A stretch of 64,000 nt of DNA from Brevibacillus sp042683565 (GTDB lineage: Bacteria; Bacillota; Bacilli; Brevibacillales; Brevibacillaceae): NCBI RefSeq assembly GCF_042683565.1, contig NZ_JBHUJW010000005.1, positions 1 to 64,000 of the forward strand, read 5' to 3'. The notes below the pieces were generated by a model. It ran no database searches and was not told where the DNA came from. It worked only from the letters and a program-made list of their open reading frames with translations. The position numbers and the translations under genes are program-made. Positions 24,116 through 34,100 of the stretch are shown piece by piece (positions within the stretch are counted from its first letter, which is position 1; the number at the start of each line of letters is the position of its first letter).

Positions 24116-24155
24116 AAAACGAGCCTCTAGAATCGCTTCTAAGGCTCGTTTCGCG
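24116..24155 (+). terminator. Terminator of the que operon
   Basis: ACGAGCCTCTAGAA pairs with TTCTAAGGCTCGT (small mismatch) around TCGC, with TTTCGCG following. Confidence 0.75.
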
Positions 24156-24536
24156 TTCAGGGAGACATTTTTGTCCCCTCTAAAATCTATCATTTTTCCA
24201 AAATCAGCAGTTTTCAGTGGCCTCATATTACAAGGAGGTTCTTTTTTGGCTATGATGAAATAAAGCGAGTTCGAGTGATTATTGACGCTTTACTTCAATA
24301 ACACAGCAATGTGCCCCTCTTACACTTGCCAGCGAGCAAGCGTCTCATGAAGTTGACGCGTTGTCGTGCTGCACCGCGAGGTTTCTGCCAATGGCACAGC
24401 CTTTTGTCGGCTCGCGCGTGAGGAAGTTAAGACTTTAGGCGACCGCCACCGATCCCAAGCGATGCAAGATGTTCGTTATTCATGTGGAAAAATCCCCCGC
24501 GTTTAGCGAAGTATCTGGTGCAACAACAATTTCACT

Positions 24537-24704
24537 TTACCGAACCAATAACTTATTCTTGGCATTCTCAAGAGATTTTTGTGCCAAGCTGGCCCCTAAA
24601 GAAACTGGATCGTTTTTATACTTTTCAAATTTCATTCTCACATCATCATTTACCAAATATTCTCTCTCCCAATCTTTGAAACTTTTAAAGATCTTATTAT
24701 CCAT
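24537..24704 (-). CDS. Small protein, 55 residues, unknown
   Basis: It is too short for usual ORF cut-offs, but it has a strong ribosome site (GAGGTGAT, 6-7 nt before ATG). The sequence starts MDNKIFKSFKDWEREYL and is highly charged and helical, with no membrane segment, ending KNKLLVR. It begins 12 nt after the stop of the broken gene upstream on the same strand, so the two may once have formed a pair. No family recognised. Confidence 0.6.
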   Translation of the reverse strand: MDNKIFKSFKDWEREYLVNDDVRMKFEKYKNDPVSLGASLAQKSLENAKNKLLVR

Positions 24705-24716
24705 TATTTAATCACC

Positions 24717-24988
24717 TCATCTATTATTAAAAAAATGAGTATTTAATTCAGGGTCGAAGTAATGTTTGCGTTTAATCCAAACAAATCCATCACCTTTTGA
24801 AATCACCGCTACATCAACTGGACCACCTACAGTTTCTGCATCTTCGGTAACTCAACTTTGTCACCTCAAATTATAGATTTCATTGCAAAATTCTACATTT
24901 AATGGAAAATACCTTCTGATTCAAAGATATATACCCCTATATCGTGGCAATCTGCCAGAGTCTGATATAGTTTGAACCGATCGATCAT
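24717..24988 (-). pseudogene. Multiply frameshifted gene remnant
   Basis: From ATG 24988 one frame reads MIDRFKLYQTLADCHDIG, then VYIFESEGIF. A second frame continues PLNVEFCNEIYNL. The first frame resumes GDKVELP. A third continues EDAETVGGPVDVAVISKGDG and FVWIKRKHYFDPELN to a stop at 24717. At least three single-base indels are needed to join them. A CASC-type knuckle precedes the ATG in frame, so the gene may start further right. I do not recognise the protein. Confidence 0.5.
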
Positions 24989-25110
24989 AACTGGATGAGA
25001 CCGCTGACAACTTGCACATACTTGCCCCCGCTGCCACACTACCGACTTTAGCGTTAACCGGGGGCCCCCTGTTTATTTAAGCGCGAAATATGATTATTTC
25101 TTATTTTTAG

Positions 25111-25326
25111 GGTCATTTCCACGACAATAGCCTTGTATTCCAAACGGTGAATTTGGCTCTGAATGCAGCATGAGGAAGCAAACCTAGGCTCCATAGTGAT
25201 CGAGCTCTTCAGAATGCCTCCTTAAGATTTAATCAGTTATTTAGCAAGAAAGTGAACCATAGTATGTTGCAAGTTGGAAGATGAATAGACAATAGTCCAA
25301 TGGAATTCAAGACCAAGATCGCCTAA
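25111..25326 (+). mobile_element. IS3-family transposase (orfB) remnant
   Basis: 72 codons with two in-frame TGA codons. HSDRALQNAS followed by FNQLFSKKVNHSMLQVGR, stop, IDNSPMEF matches the second Asp and the final Glu region of IS3 DDE transposases (usual form HSDRG.QY...SMSRVGRCIDN.PME). The N-terminal half is missing and the frame ends after FKTKIA. GACTACTTGACGGTGGGGG (25340-25358) resembles an IS3 terminal repeat. Confidence 0.65.
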
Positions 25327-25403
25327 TTCAATTAATACTGACTACTTGACGGTGGGGGGGCTAGTAGCCCCTTTTCGCGCAGACTGCCTCTCCGAAACAA
25401 CCC

Positions 25404-26123
25404 TCACACCAAAATATAAGTAACCTCCAACGGCCCGTGCACCCCGACGACGAGGTTCATTTCAATGTCGGCCGAGTTGCTCGGGCCGGAAATGAAGTGG
25501 ATGGAGGATGGCGGGACTTCCCCGTTTTCCACGTGGGCGTTCATGTCGCGTACCGCTTGCGTGATGCGGGGAACGAGCGTCTCGTGGGGGATGATGGCGA
25601 CATAGCGCGCAGGCAGGTAATGGAGGGAGCGGCCTTGGCCCGGACTCGTCCGGACGACCACTGTGCCGGATTCTGCCAGCGCGTAGTCGGCAAACACCAG
25701 GCAGAAATTCGCCTGATCTGCCCTTGCGATGTTCTCTGTGCGCTTCGTTTCGTTCCATTCGTACACATCGACATTTTCCTTTGGCCATTCCTGCGTCAGT
25801 AGAGAAGTCAGCCCGTACTCGCCAAACCGCGGGTCGCGTGATGTAATGACCGGCCCGCCGCCGTTTTCCGCCACCAGTTTTTTCACGACGTCGGCAAGCT
25901 GCTCCCGGCTCGTCTCGATAACGGGTGTATGGATATTCCGGCACTGAGCCTTGAATGCGTCCAGCAGCTGCTCTGCACTGTAATCTTGCATCGCCTTCAG
26001 ATTGACGTCGTGCTTCCAGACAGGGCGAGTGACGCCCGTCGTCCGGCGCGGACGCCCGAGCTGGCTGGCGATCCGGTCCAAAAACGCTTCTCTCTGATGA
26101 ATCGTTCCTTTGCTGCTCGTCAT
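25404..26123 (-). CDS. lutC: Lactate utilization protein LutC
   Basis: A 239-residue LUD-domain protein, the third component of the LutABC iron-sulfur L-lactate oxidation complex. It shows FADYALAESGTVVV, the HYLPARYVAIIP block and a C-terminal GPSNSADIEMNLVVGVHGP that is nearly invariant in LutC. The start at 26123 gives a 4-nt overlap with the lutB stop, with AGGAGGAG upstream. It is the last gene of lutABC and borders the decayed island. Confidence 0.95.
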   Translation of the reverse strand: MTSSKGTIHQREAFLDRIASQLGRPRRTTGVTRPVWKHDVNLKAMQDYSAEQLLDAFKAQCRNIHTPVIETSREQLADVVKKLVAENGGGPVITSRDPRFGEYGLTSLLTQEWPKENVDVYEWNETKRTENIARADQANFCLVFADYALAESGTVVVRTSPGQGRSLHYLPARYVAIIPHETLVPRITQAVRDMNAHVENGEVPPSSIHFISGPSNSADIEMNLVVGVHGPLEVTYILV

Positions 26124-27547
26124 TTGCGCTCCTCCTTGCTCTTGCGGCTCTCGAACCAGTCGCGGAAGAGCTCTTTGGCCGGAGCCGGGAATTCGCGAAT
26201 AGCTGTCCAGTTTTTCAACGGTCCGATCCCTTTGGAGATTCGCTCCCCGGATGTAAACGGACTGACTGCAGCCGGCGCGATTTTGGAACCGAGCCTGTAG
26301 AGGGCAGCGGACGAGGCTCCCATCTCGAACATTTTCATAGCCAGCTTCTCGGCAAGCGGAGCACGGCCTTCTTTTTCCACGATGACCTGGCGGTGCTTCA
26401 GCAGCAGCTCGTGCAGCGGAATTTTCACCGGGCAGGCGTCCGTGCAGGCCGCACACAGGCTGGAGGCGTAAGGCAGCTCCTTGTAATCGTCATAGCCGCC
26501 CAAAAGCGGTGTCAGGACAGCGCCGATCGGGCCGGAATAGATAGAACCGTACGAGTGCCCACCAATATGCCGATAGACGGGGCAGACGTTTACGCATGCA
26601 GCGCAGCGGATGCACTGCAGCACGGGACGAAACTCGGAGCCCAAAATTTCCGAACGCCCGTTGTCTACCACGACGAGATGGAACTCCTCCGGCCCGTCTC
26701 CTTCTCCTGCGGCGGACGGACCTGCTACTGTCACGTACGTTGCCAGTGTCTGGCCGACAGCGCTTCGGCACAACAGCCCCAGCAGGACGTCCAGCTCCTC
26801 CATCGTCGGGACGATACGTTCCATGCCCATGACCGTGATTTGCGTTTTCGGAATGCCCATTGCCAGGTCGGCGTTTCCCTCATTCGTCACCAGACAGATG
26901 GAGCCAGTATTGGCAACGGCGAAGTTGCAGCCCGTGATCCCGATTTCGGCGTTCATAAATTTTTCCCGCAAAATGCTGCGGACGAATTTCGTCATCTCAT
27001 ACGGGTCGTCGGAATGTTCGTAGCCGAGCTTCTCCTTGAACACGTCGCGAACCTGCGATCTGTTTTTGTGCAGGGCCGGCGCGATGATGTGAGACGGCGG
27101 CTCGTGGTCGTCTACCTGCAAAATGTACTCCCCGAGGTCGCTCTCCACCACTTCGCAGCCGATGCTCTCCAGCGTCTGGTTCAGGTTGATTTCTTCCGTC
27201 ACCATCGACTTGGACTTCACGATGTTTTTCGCTTGCTTGCGCTGGGCTACTTCCTTGATGTACTGGGCGGCTTCTTCCTTTGTCCGGGCGAAGAACACAT
27301 GCCCGCCGCGCCGGGCCACACTTTCGCTCAGCTGCATCAGGTAGTAGTCGAGGTTTTCCAACGTATGCTGGCGGATTTGTTCCCCGAGCTCCCGCCACTG
27401 CTCCCAGTTTCCCAACGTTTCGGCAGCACCCAGGCGCCGGGTGTGCAGCCTCTCCTGAGCAGAAGAGACGGCCTTGCGCATGAAGGAGTCCTGGATTCCT
27501 TGGCTCACCCGCTCCTGAAACTTGTCCTCGCTGATTTTCATTGCCAT
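26120..27547 (-). CDS. lutB: Lactate utilization iron-sulfur protein LutB
   Basis: 475 residues. An N-terminal LUD domain (about 70-290) is followed by a ferredoxin-like region with two 4Fe-4S motifs, CIRCAACVNVCPVYRHIGG at about 306 and SLCAACTDACPVKIPL at about 355, and a C-terminal DUF3390 tail. It transfers electrons during L-lactate oxidation to pyruvate. ATG 27547 follows a long GGGGGG site. It begins 13 nt after the lutA stop. Confidence 0.96.
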   Translation of the reverse strand: MAMKISEDKFQERVSQGIQDSFMRKAVSSAQERLHTRRLGAAETLGNWEQWRELGEQIRQHTLENLDYYLMQLSESVARRGGHVFFARTKEEAAQYIKEVAQRKQAKNIVKSKSMVTEEINLNQTLESIGCEVVESDLGEYILQVDDHEPPSHIIAPALHKNRSQVRDVFKEKLGYEHSDDPYEMTKFVRSILREKFMNAEIGITGCNFAVANTGSICLVTNEGNADLAMGIPKTQITVMGMERIVPTMEELDVLLGLLCRSAVGQTLATYVTVAGPSAAGEGDGPEEFHLVVVDNGRSEILGSEFRPVLQCIRCAACVNVCPVYRHIGGHSYGSIYSGPIGAVLTPLLGGYDDYKELPYASSLCAACTDACPVKIPLHELLLKHRQVIVEKEGRAPLAEKLAMKMFEMGASSAALYRLGSKIAPAAVSPFTSGERISKGIGPLKNWTAIREFPAPAKELFRDWFESRKSKEERK

Positions 27548-27560
27548 CTGAGATCCCCCC

Positions 27561-28277
27561 TTAGCGGCTGTTTAGCACTTCGGCAATATGCATGACCTTG
27601 ACTTTTTTCCCCAGACGCTCGATGCGTCCGCCGATGTTCATCAGGCAGCCGCAGTCGGCCCCGATCAGGTAGTCGGCGCCGGTTTCCATGACGCTGTTTA
27701 CTTTTTCGTCCACCATCTGCTCGGAGATCGCCCCCATTTTCACCGAAAAGGTCCCTCCGAAGCCGCAGCAATTGTACGCTTGCGGCAATGCTTTCAGCTC
27801 CAGCCCTTCGACGCGGGATAGCAGAACGAACGGAGGGTCCTGCACTTGCAACAAACGGGTCATGTGACAGGATGTATGGTAAGTCGCTTTCCCTTCCAGT
27901 CTCGCGCCGACATCTGTCACGTTTAGCACTTGCACGATGAACTGCGTCAGTTCGTACGTTTTTTGGGCCAGCGCGCGGGCGCGGTCCTCCCATGCCGGGT
28001 CGTCCTTGAACACATGCGGATATTCGGCAAACATCGTCGCACAGGAGCCGGACGGGGTCACGACGTAATCGGCATCTTCAAAGGCGCGAATCATGTTTTT
28101 GGCCGCTTCCTTGGCCTCGGAGACATAGCCGCTGTTGTAGGCGGGCTGTCCGCAGCAAACTTGCGAGGGGGGAAACTCCACTTCGCAGCCGAGCCCCTCG
28201 AGCAATTCGACGGTCGCTTTGCCGACATTCGGTTGGAACATGTCGACCAGACAGGTGACAAACAATGCGACTTTCAT
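27561..28277 (-). CDS. lutA: Lactate utilization protein LutA
   Basis: 238 residues, CCG-domain (GlpC/HdrB-like) protein. The two cysteine motifs CCGQPAYNSG at about 41 and CCGFGGTFSVK at about 163 bind an iron-sulfur cofactor. Further conserved blocks are TPSGSCATMF and YHTSCHMTRLL. It is the first gene of lutABC, with GAGGTGAT before the ATG and a perfect LutR-type palindrome 25 nt upstream of the start, so lactate-dependent derepression is expected. Confidence 0.96.
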   Translation of the reverse strand: MKVALFVTCLVDMFQPNVGKATVELLEGLGCEVEFPPSQVCCGQPAYNSGYVSEAKEAAKNMIRAFEDADYVVTPSGSCATMFAEYPHVFKDDPAWEDRARALAQKTYELTQFIVQVLNVTDVGARLEGKATYHTSCHMTRLLQVQDPPFVLLSRVEGLELKALPQAYNCCGFGGTFSVKMGAISEQMVDEKVNSVMETGADYLIGADCGCLMNIGGRIERLGKKVKVMHIAEVLNSR

Positions 28278-28301
28278 AACAGATCACCTCTTGTGATAAT
28301 G

Positions 28302-28312
28302 TCATCTGATGA
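28302..28312. promoter_or_regulatory. LutR operator upstream of lutA
   Basis: TCATCTGATGA is a perfect TCATC-N-GATGA palindrome, the form I recall being described for B. subtilis LutR sites. It lies directly before lutA. Confidence 0.75.
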
Positions 28313-28407
28313 GTAGCAATTAAAAAATCGGCTTCTCCAAGCCAAGTCACTGCTGAAGTCTTCGTGGCGGTTATGCCAGATAAGAATATTGCGAATTTTA
28401 TTTGTAC

Positions 28408-28449
28408 AAAAAAGCTGTTTGACTGCCCGTCAATCAAACAGCTTTTTTT
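28408..28449 (-). terminator. Terminator of lutR (bidirectional hairpin)
   Basis: AAAAAGCTGTTTGA pairs with TCAAACAGCTTTTT, with A and T runs on both sides. The stem overlaps the lutR stop codon at 28430. Confidence 0.85.
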
Positions 28450-29131
28450 CAACGCCAAGCAAATGGTACAGCATCGATTCTTCCGCTTTTTTCGAGTTCC
28501 GGTTGGCGATGGCGTCGTAAATATCCCGATGCTCTTCCAACAGGCGCTCCGGGTTGCCTTTGGTCTGGAACACTTTTTCATGGCTGGCTTTCAGCGTCCT
28601 GCGCATCATCGTGGAAATGGATTGCATGAGCGTCTCCAAAACTGCATTGTGGCAGGAGCAGGCGATTGCGTAATGGAAATGCCAGTCGGCCTGCACGCCG
28701 AGCTCGCCGTTTGCCGCAGCCGCCTCCATTTCGTCCAGGGCGGCCTTCATTCGCTCCAGATCTTCTTCGGAGCGCCGTTCGGATGCGAGCCGCGCGATGC
28801 CGGTCTCGATAATTTTGCGCGCCTCCAAAAGGGACAAGATGTCTTCGCGCGTCACCATTTGCAGCGGTTCAAAGTCGGTCAGCACGTCCTCCGGGTTGAA
28901 GCGGGTGACGAACGTTCCTTCGCCGTGGCGAATGTTCAGCAGTCCCATCGTCTTGAGGGAGCTGATCGCTTCGCGCATGGTCGATTGCCCGACTCCCAAA
29001 AGCTCGCTGAATTCGCGCAAGGAAGGCAGGCGATCTCCGGGTTTGTAAACGCCGTTCATGATTTGGTCTTTCAAATAGTCAGCAACTTCTTCGTACGTCT
29101 TGCGGACCTTGAATTGCGGAGTTTCTCTCAT
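28430..29131 (-). CDS. lutR: GntR/FadR-family regulator of lactate utilization
   Basis: About 233 residues. The N-terminal winged helix (KPGDRLPSLREFSELLGVGQ, STMREAISSLKTMGLL) is followed by an all-helical FCD domain (about 90-220) whose His residues (HFHYAIA, and MRRTLK to HRDIYDA) fit a metal/ligand site. It is placed beside lutABC as in B. subtilis. The start is ATG 29131, with a GGTG 9 nt upstream; GTG 29143 and TTG 29146 are in-frame alternatives. A degenerate copy of the lutA operator precedes it, suggesting autoregulation. Confidence 0.88.
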   Translation of the reverse strand: MRETPQFKVRKTYEEVADYLKDQIMNGVYKPGDRLPSLREFSELLGVGQSTMREAISSLKTMGLLNIRHGEGTFVTRFNPEDVLTDFEPLQMVTREDILSLLEARKIIETGIARLASERRSEEDLERMKAALDEMEAAAANGELGVQADWHFHYAIACSCHNAVLETLMQSISTMMRRTLKASHEKVFQTKGNPERLLEEHRDIYDAIANRNSKKAEESMLYHLLGVEKKLFD

Positions 29132-29158
29132 CTGTGCATTCACCAATTTCTTTTCAGG

Positions 29159-29169
29159 TCATCTGACAA
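29159..29169. promoter_or_regulatory. Degenerate LutR site upstream of lutR
   Basis: GTCATCTGACAAG keeps the left half-site TCATC and a changed right half (GACAA). It lies 28 nt before the lutR start. Confidence 0.45.
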
Positions 29170-29330
29170 GTTGTGTTCATCATCCCTTTCATACTAGCTA
29201 ACGTGGCATGAAGCTGTCAATGGCGTGTTCGGGTCGGATGGGAACATGTTTGGCACTTTGGCGGACGATGGAGCGGGAGAAATGCGCAGCGATTATCGAG
29301 GGTTGAACGGTAGAAGGTGCGATGTGACAG

Positions 29331-29343
29331 ACATCAGATGACC
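29331..29343. promoter_or_regulatory. Third LutR-like site, between lutR and nnr
   Basis: GACATCAGATGAC contains ACATC-N-GATGA, one change from the lutA palindrome. The 375-nt gap 29132-29506 holds this site, the lutR promoter side and, near its right end, the leader of nnr; no gene was seen in it. Confidence 0.45.
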
Positions 29344-29506
29344 CCATCAACAGAAAATAAACCCCAGGGGAAACTACGCGTTTTCATGCGGCCAAGCTGC
29401 ACTTTTTCCCCCATCTGTTCCCCCCGGTCGAAAAAGAGTAAGATCAGAAGAAAGGGACATTTCCTGCATCGGAAGTCGAATTGCAGCTGTACAAGGAGGA
29501 GACACC

Positions 29507-31060
29507 ATGTATCTCGTCACGTCTGAGGAGATGCGCAATCTGGACAGGTGCGCAATAGAGTCGATCGGTATTCCCTCCATCGTCCTGATGGAAAACGCCG
29601 GACGTGCCCTGGCCGAGGAGGCAGTCCGGCTCTCCGCCCCTTCCGGCAATCATCGGGTGAGCTGGGCGGTACTCGTCGGCAAAGGGAACAACGGGGGCGA
29701 CGGCATTGTCTGCGCGCGGCACTTGATCGAGCTGGGGCACGAGGCCAAACTTGTATACGCCGTTCCGCCTGAGCAGTTGGTCGGCGAAGCGGCTGTGCAG
29801 CGCGACATTGCAGCACGGCTCGGCATTCCCGCGCAGACGTTCGCGCCGGACGCAATCCGTTGGAGCGAATACGAAGGGATTATCGACGCGCTGCTCGGCA
29901 CCGGCACATCAGGAGCGCCGCGAGAGCCGTACGCCGCGCTGATCCGGGAGGCAAACGCGAGCGGACTGCCGATCGTGGCGGCAGACATTCCAAGCGGACT
30001 TGACTCCGACACCGGCGAGACAGCTGAGCCGTGCATCCGCGCGTCCGTCACCGTCACGTTCGCGCTGGCTAAACGCGGGCTGCTGCAGTACCCTGGCGCG
30101 GAGGCAGCCGGCCGCATCGTGGTGCGCGCCATCGGCATCCCGGAGTCGCTCGCCGGTACGATCGGGGTGCAAACGTTCGAGCTGGGCGAGCGAGCATTCC
30201 GCGAAAGGCTCGGCATGGCGTGGCTCCTGCACAGGAAGGCAGACACCCATAAGGGCACTTACGGACACGTACTGATCGCCGCAGGTTCGCGGGAAATGAG
30301 CGGCGCGGGACTGCTGGCCGCCAAGGCGGCGCTGCGCGCAGGAAGCGGACTCGTCAGCTGGGCTGTGCCGGAATCGCTCGCCCTGCCGCTCATCGGGCGC
30401 CTGCCGGAAGCGATGCTGCGCGTCGTGCCCGATCAGGGACGGGGCGACTGGAGCAGCGCACCGCCAGAGGCCGTGGCCGCGTTGACTGTCGGCAAGCAAG
30501 CGCTGGTCATCGGTCCGGGGCTGGGACGATGGCCAGGCGATAGTGCCTGGCTGCGTGCCATCTGGGAAAAGACGGACGGGGTGCCGCTCGTCGTTGACGC
30601 CGACGCCCTGAACATGCTGGCTGCGGCCGACGAGCAAGGCAACGATACCTTTTCCGCGTGGACGCGCCGCTCATCGCCGGTGGTGCTGACCCCTCATCCG
30701 GGCGAGATGGCGCGTCTGTGCGGGCTGCCCGTCAGCGAAGTGCAGCGCGACCGGATCGGATTGGCCCGGCGCTACGCACAGCAGCACGGCGTCACGCTGG
30801 TGCTCAAAGGCGCACGCACGATTGTCGCGACGCCGGATGGGACGGTTTATGTTAACACGACCGGCAATCCAGGTATGGCGACGGGCGGCGCAGGCGATGT
30901 GCTTGCCGGAATCATCGGCGGCCTGCTCGCGCAAGGGCTGACCGCCGAGCAGGCCGCTGCGGCCGGAGTTTACTGGCACGGTCAAGCCGGAGATCGGGCA
31001 GCTGCCGGACGGGCAACGGAAGCGTCTCTGGTTGCGGGAGATATTATCGAGGCGCTGTGA
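29507..31060 (+). CDS. nnr: Bifunctional NAD(P)H-hydrate epimerase/dehydratase
   Basis: A 517-residue fusion that repairs damaged NADHX and NADPHX. The N-terminal YjeF_N epimerase domain (about 1-215) has MENAGRALAEEA, GKGNNGGDG and ADIPSGLDSDTGE. The C-terminal ADP/ATP-dependent dehydratase domain (about 235-510) has HKGTYGHVLIAAGS, the VVDADALNM motif, LTPHPGEMARL and TGGAGDVLAGIIGG. AAGGAGGA lies 9 nt before the ATG. In Bacillales this gene often neighbours acpS and alr; here it is alone. Confidence 0.95.
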   Translation: MYLVTSEEMRNLDRCAIESIGIPSIVLMENAGRALAEEAVRLSAPSGNHRVSWAVLVGKGNNGGDGIVCARHLIELGHEAKLVYAVPPEQLVGEAAVQRDIAARLGIPAQTFAPDAIRWSEYEGIIDALLGTGTSGAPREPYAALIREANASGLPIVAADIPSGLDSDTGETAEPCIRASVTVTFALAKRGLLQYPGAEAAGRIVVRAIGIPESLAGTIGVQTFELGERAFRERLGMAWLLHRKADTHKGTYGHVLIAAGSREMSGAGLLAAKAALRAGSGLVSWAVPESLALPLIGRLPEAMLRVVPDQGRGDWSSAPPEAVAALTVGKQALVIGPGLGRWPGDSAWLRAIWEKTDGVPLVVDADALNMLAAADEQGNDTFSAWTRRSSPVVLTPHPGEMARLCGLPVSEVQRDRIGLARRYAQQHGVTLVLKGARTIVATPDGTVYVNTTGNPGMATGGAGDVLAGIIGGLLAQGLTAEQAAAAGVYWHGQAGDRAAAGRATEASLVAGDIIEAL

Positions 31061-31109
31061 GGACCGCGCTATTTCCTTTACAGTGCACCATTTCTCTGCG
31101 GAAAATAGA

Positions 31110-31146
31110 AAGGGCAGCCCCTATGAACAGGACTGCCCTTCTTTCC
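31110..31146. terminator. Bidirectional terminator between nnr and the giant protein gene
   Basis: AAGGGCAG pairs with CTGCCCTT around a ~14-nt loop, with T-rich flanks on both strands. It lies between two convergent genes. Confidence 0.75.
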
Positions 31147-31174
31147 ATGCCGTGCTCACCTTTGTCAGACGGTG

Positions 31175-34100
31175 CTACTCCTTCACTTCCACTTTCCACT
31201 CCTGCACAAATCCCCCGTACGAGGTCACACGCAGGATCAGCTCGTCTCCGTCATGCGCGAACGAAGGAATCTCAAACTTGCCGCGCTTGATTGTACCCAC
31301 AGCGACGAGCTCATCGTCTTCCACAAGCTCGATTTTCTGTATGACGGCATCGTCAAAGAGCTTGCCGGTCATGCTGTAGTTCTGTTTCTTTTTGTCTCCC
31401 TGCTGCTTCAGCGCTTTGATCTGCACGCTGCTTTCGTCAAACAAGCGGATCGGGAGCGTGATGACTTGTTCCTTTTTCTTCGAGCTGCCCGGCTTGACGA
31501 CCAGGGAAATGCTCGCGGGAATCTCGTCTTTTTCCCCAAACAGATGCGTAAACGCAAAGGTGTTCTCCTCACGATCCACTTCGGCGTCGTATGCCTTCTT
31601 GCCGATCTGCACCTGGACCGAGAGTTTTTCCTTGGACGGCAGTTCGCCGCTGATCCGCAATTCCTGTTCATCCCCGTCCGTCTTTTCGATGGAGAGGTCC
31701 AGTTTGCGCTCGTCTACCCAGATCTGCTCGTACACGTTGACCTGGAAGGACGCAGACATGCCGTTGAAGGTCGCGGTAATGACAGTCGAACCAGGGCCGT
31801 TCGCCACGATTTCCCCCTTGGATACGGAAGCGACTCTGCGGTTTTTCGTCGACCAACGCACTTCCTCCGTCACATCGCGCTTGGTGCCCTGCTTGTATTC
31901 AGCCGTTATCTTGACTGGCTCGGAGTCTTCCGTGGTCATAACGTACAGGCTTTCGTCCGCAGACAGCTGTACGATCTTGCCCTCCAGCACCTTGATGTTG
32001 ACCTTGTCTTTCACTTTTCCGTCCAGACTCGATACCGTGATCGTCGCCGTCCCTTTTTTGCGGGCCACGACCGATCCCGTCTGATCGACTGTGACGACGG
32101 AGGTCCGGCTCGATTTCCAGACGAGCTGATTTTCTACTTCCTGATCCGGTTTGACGCGGACAGTGAGGACGATTGGATCATCGCCTTCGGTCATCGTCAG
32201 GCTGTGCTTCGCCAGTTCGATGTCCGTGATCGGGAGGTAGTCGCGCTGCACGAGCAGCTGATAGGTTTTGCGCGTGCCGGTTTGCGCCGTGACAACTACT
32301 TCGATGCTGTTGTCTCCAAGTTTCAACGGTATCGGAGCGCTTGCCTCTCCGCTGTTTACTGCTTTGCCGTCGACGGTGACTGTCGCTGCCGCACTCCGTG
32401 TCGTCGGTGTCACCTCGATCCTATCCGTATCCCGGGAAACTTTGACCGTGAAGCTGGTGCGTCCGGTGCTGAAGGCAGGACTCAGCTTGCCTTCGGAGAC
32501 GCGCAGATCTTGCAGATAGGCATCATTGCTCGCTTTGCTGCTGATCGTTACCGTCGCCACATTGGATTCGGACGTTCCGTCACTGACCTTAAACGTGAAG
32601 CTGTCGTCTCTGACTCTGGAGCTGTTCGCATCCGGCGTATACGTGTACGCTCCTGTCTTCGCATTGGTGATCGTGACTTTGCCTTTGCTCGCTTGACGGA
32701 CAAGCTTGTACGTCAAAGTGTCGCCATCTTCATCCGTTGCTTGCAGCACGCCTTTGGTCGGAACTGGCTCCTCGACGAGCAGGAAACCGTTTTGGGCGCG
32801 CGGCGGATGGTTGATCGCCTTGACAGTGAGGGTAAACGAATCGCTCGCGGACATTTTACCGTCGCTCACCGTCACGGTAATCGTCGCAACGCCGTGTTCA
32901 CCTGCTTGCGGCGTCGCCTGGATCGTCCGGCTGGTTCCGCTGCCGGAAAGCTTGATGCCGTCATCCGGCACGAGGCGCTGGTTACTGGAAATAGCGGTGA
33001 CGACCAATGTGCGCGGATCGTTGTCCGGGTCGCTCACGGTAAAGGCCAGCTCCTTCGTACTTCCTCCCGGCTCGATGATCTGATCCGCAATATCGCTGAT
33101 CGTCGGACCGTACACAGGGGCAGGCGGTATGACAACCGCAGAGATCGTTATACGAACAGTGGCCGTCTCGGAGTCCACGGTTCCGTCATTTGCCACAAAG
33201 GTAAAGGAGTCGCTGCCTGTTGCGTTTCGCTGCGGCGTGTACGTAAACTGACCGGTTGCCGTATCCAGCGTGAGAGTACCTTTGGCCGGCGGGGTCACGA
33301 TCTGATATTGCAAACTGTCGCCATCTGCATCATCTGCAATGAGATTGCCTTGCTTGCTCTGGTTTTGCGTGACTTTCAGCGTGCCATCGCTTGCCACAGG
33401 TTTGTCATTCTCCGGATTGATCGTGATCGACAGCACGACTTTCGCTGAATACGCCTGACCGTCCGATCCGCTCCAGGTGAGTGACGTGTTTCCATTCCAG
33501 TTGGCGTCAGGGGTGAAGGTCAGCCCGTTCGGCCCAGCCAGGTCGGATATGTTCAGTTCATCCTGCTCATCCACCGCGCCGCCGTTGAGCCGCAATGTCC
33601 CGTGACCCGGCAGGCTCTCAATCCGGATCTTTTGCAGCGCATCCCCTTCTACATCCGTGTAAGGGAAGTCGACAGCCGAAAAAGAAAGCTGTGTATCCTC
33701 TGTTCCGGTTTTGCTGCTCGAAATCGCCACAGGCGGATCATTCACCGCAGCGATGTTCAATGTAAATACAGCAGGAGCAGCGGAATAGTCGATGCCGTCA
33801 TGTCCCTTCCACATAAAGCTCGTGATACCGTTCCAATTGGCGTCCGGGGTAAAGGCGAGATCGGCAAGATCGGCAGCGTCGACCTCCACTCCGGCGGGCA
33901 GTGGCGTTCCTGCCAGCGTCAACATTCCGTTCACAGGCAATGTGGTGATCTGGATTTTTTGCAGAGTTTCGCCATCCAGATCCTGAAAATGGCCCGTAAA
34001 GTCTGACACGGCAAACGTCAGCCTTTGGTCCTCTGTCCCTGTCTTGGTGCTGTCACTTACGACAGGCAGCTTGTTGACGTTGTTAATGGTGATCGTCACC

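Larger units (their letters stand above)
24156..25403. other. Decayed AT-rich island (about 1.25 kb)
   Basis: Base composition drops well below the flanks. I can support one intact small ORF (24537-24704), one frameshifted gene (24717-24988) and an IS3 transposase remnant (25111-25326). The part 24156-24536 holds only short open stretches without ribosome sites. 24989-25110 contains the palindrome-like GGGGGCCCCC and nothing I recognise. It looks like an accumulation of mobile-element debris between queF and lutC. Confidence 0.6.

Noticed and set aside
24469..24711. 80-codon plus-strand ORF in the AT-rich island
   Set aside because: It is antisense to the 55-codon ORF, which has the better ribosome site and more protein-like composition.
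31172..33448. 758-codon plus-strand ORF opposite the giant gene
   Set aside because: Long antisense frame with Arg/His/Asp-rich shadow composition; the minus-strand frame has a signal peptide and clear domains.
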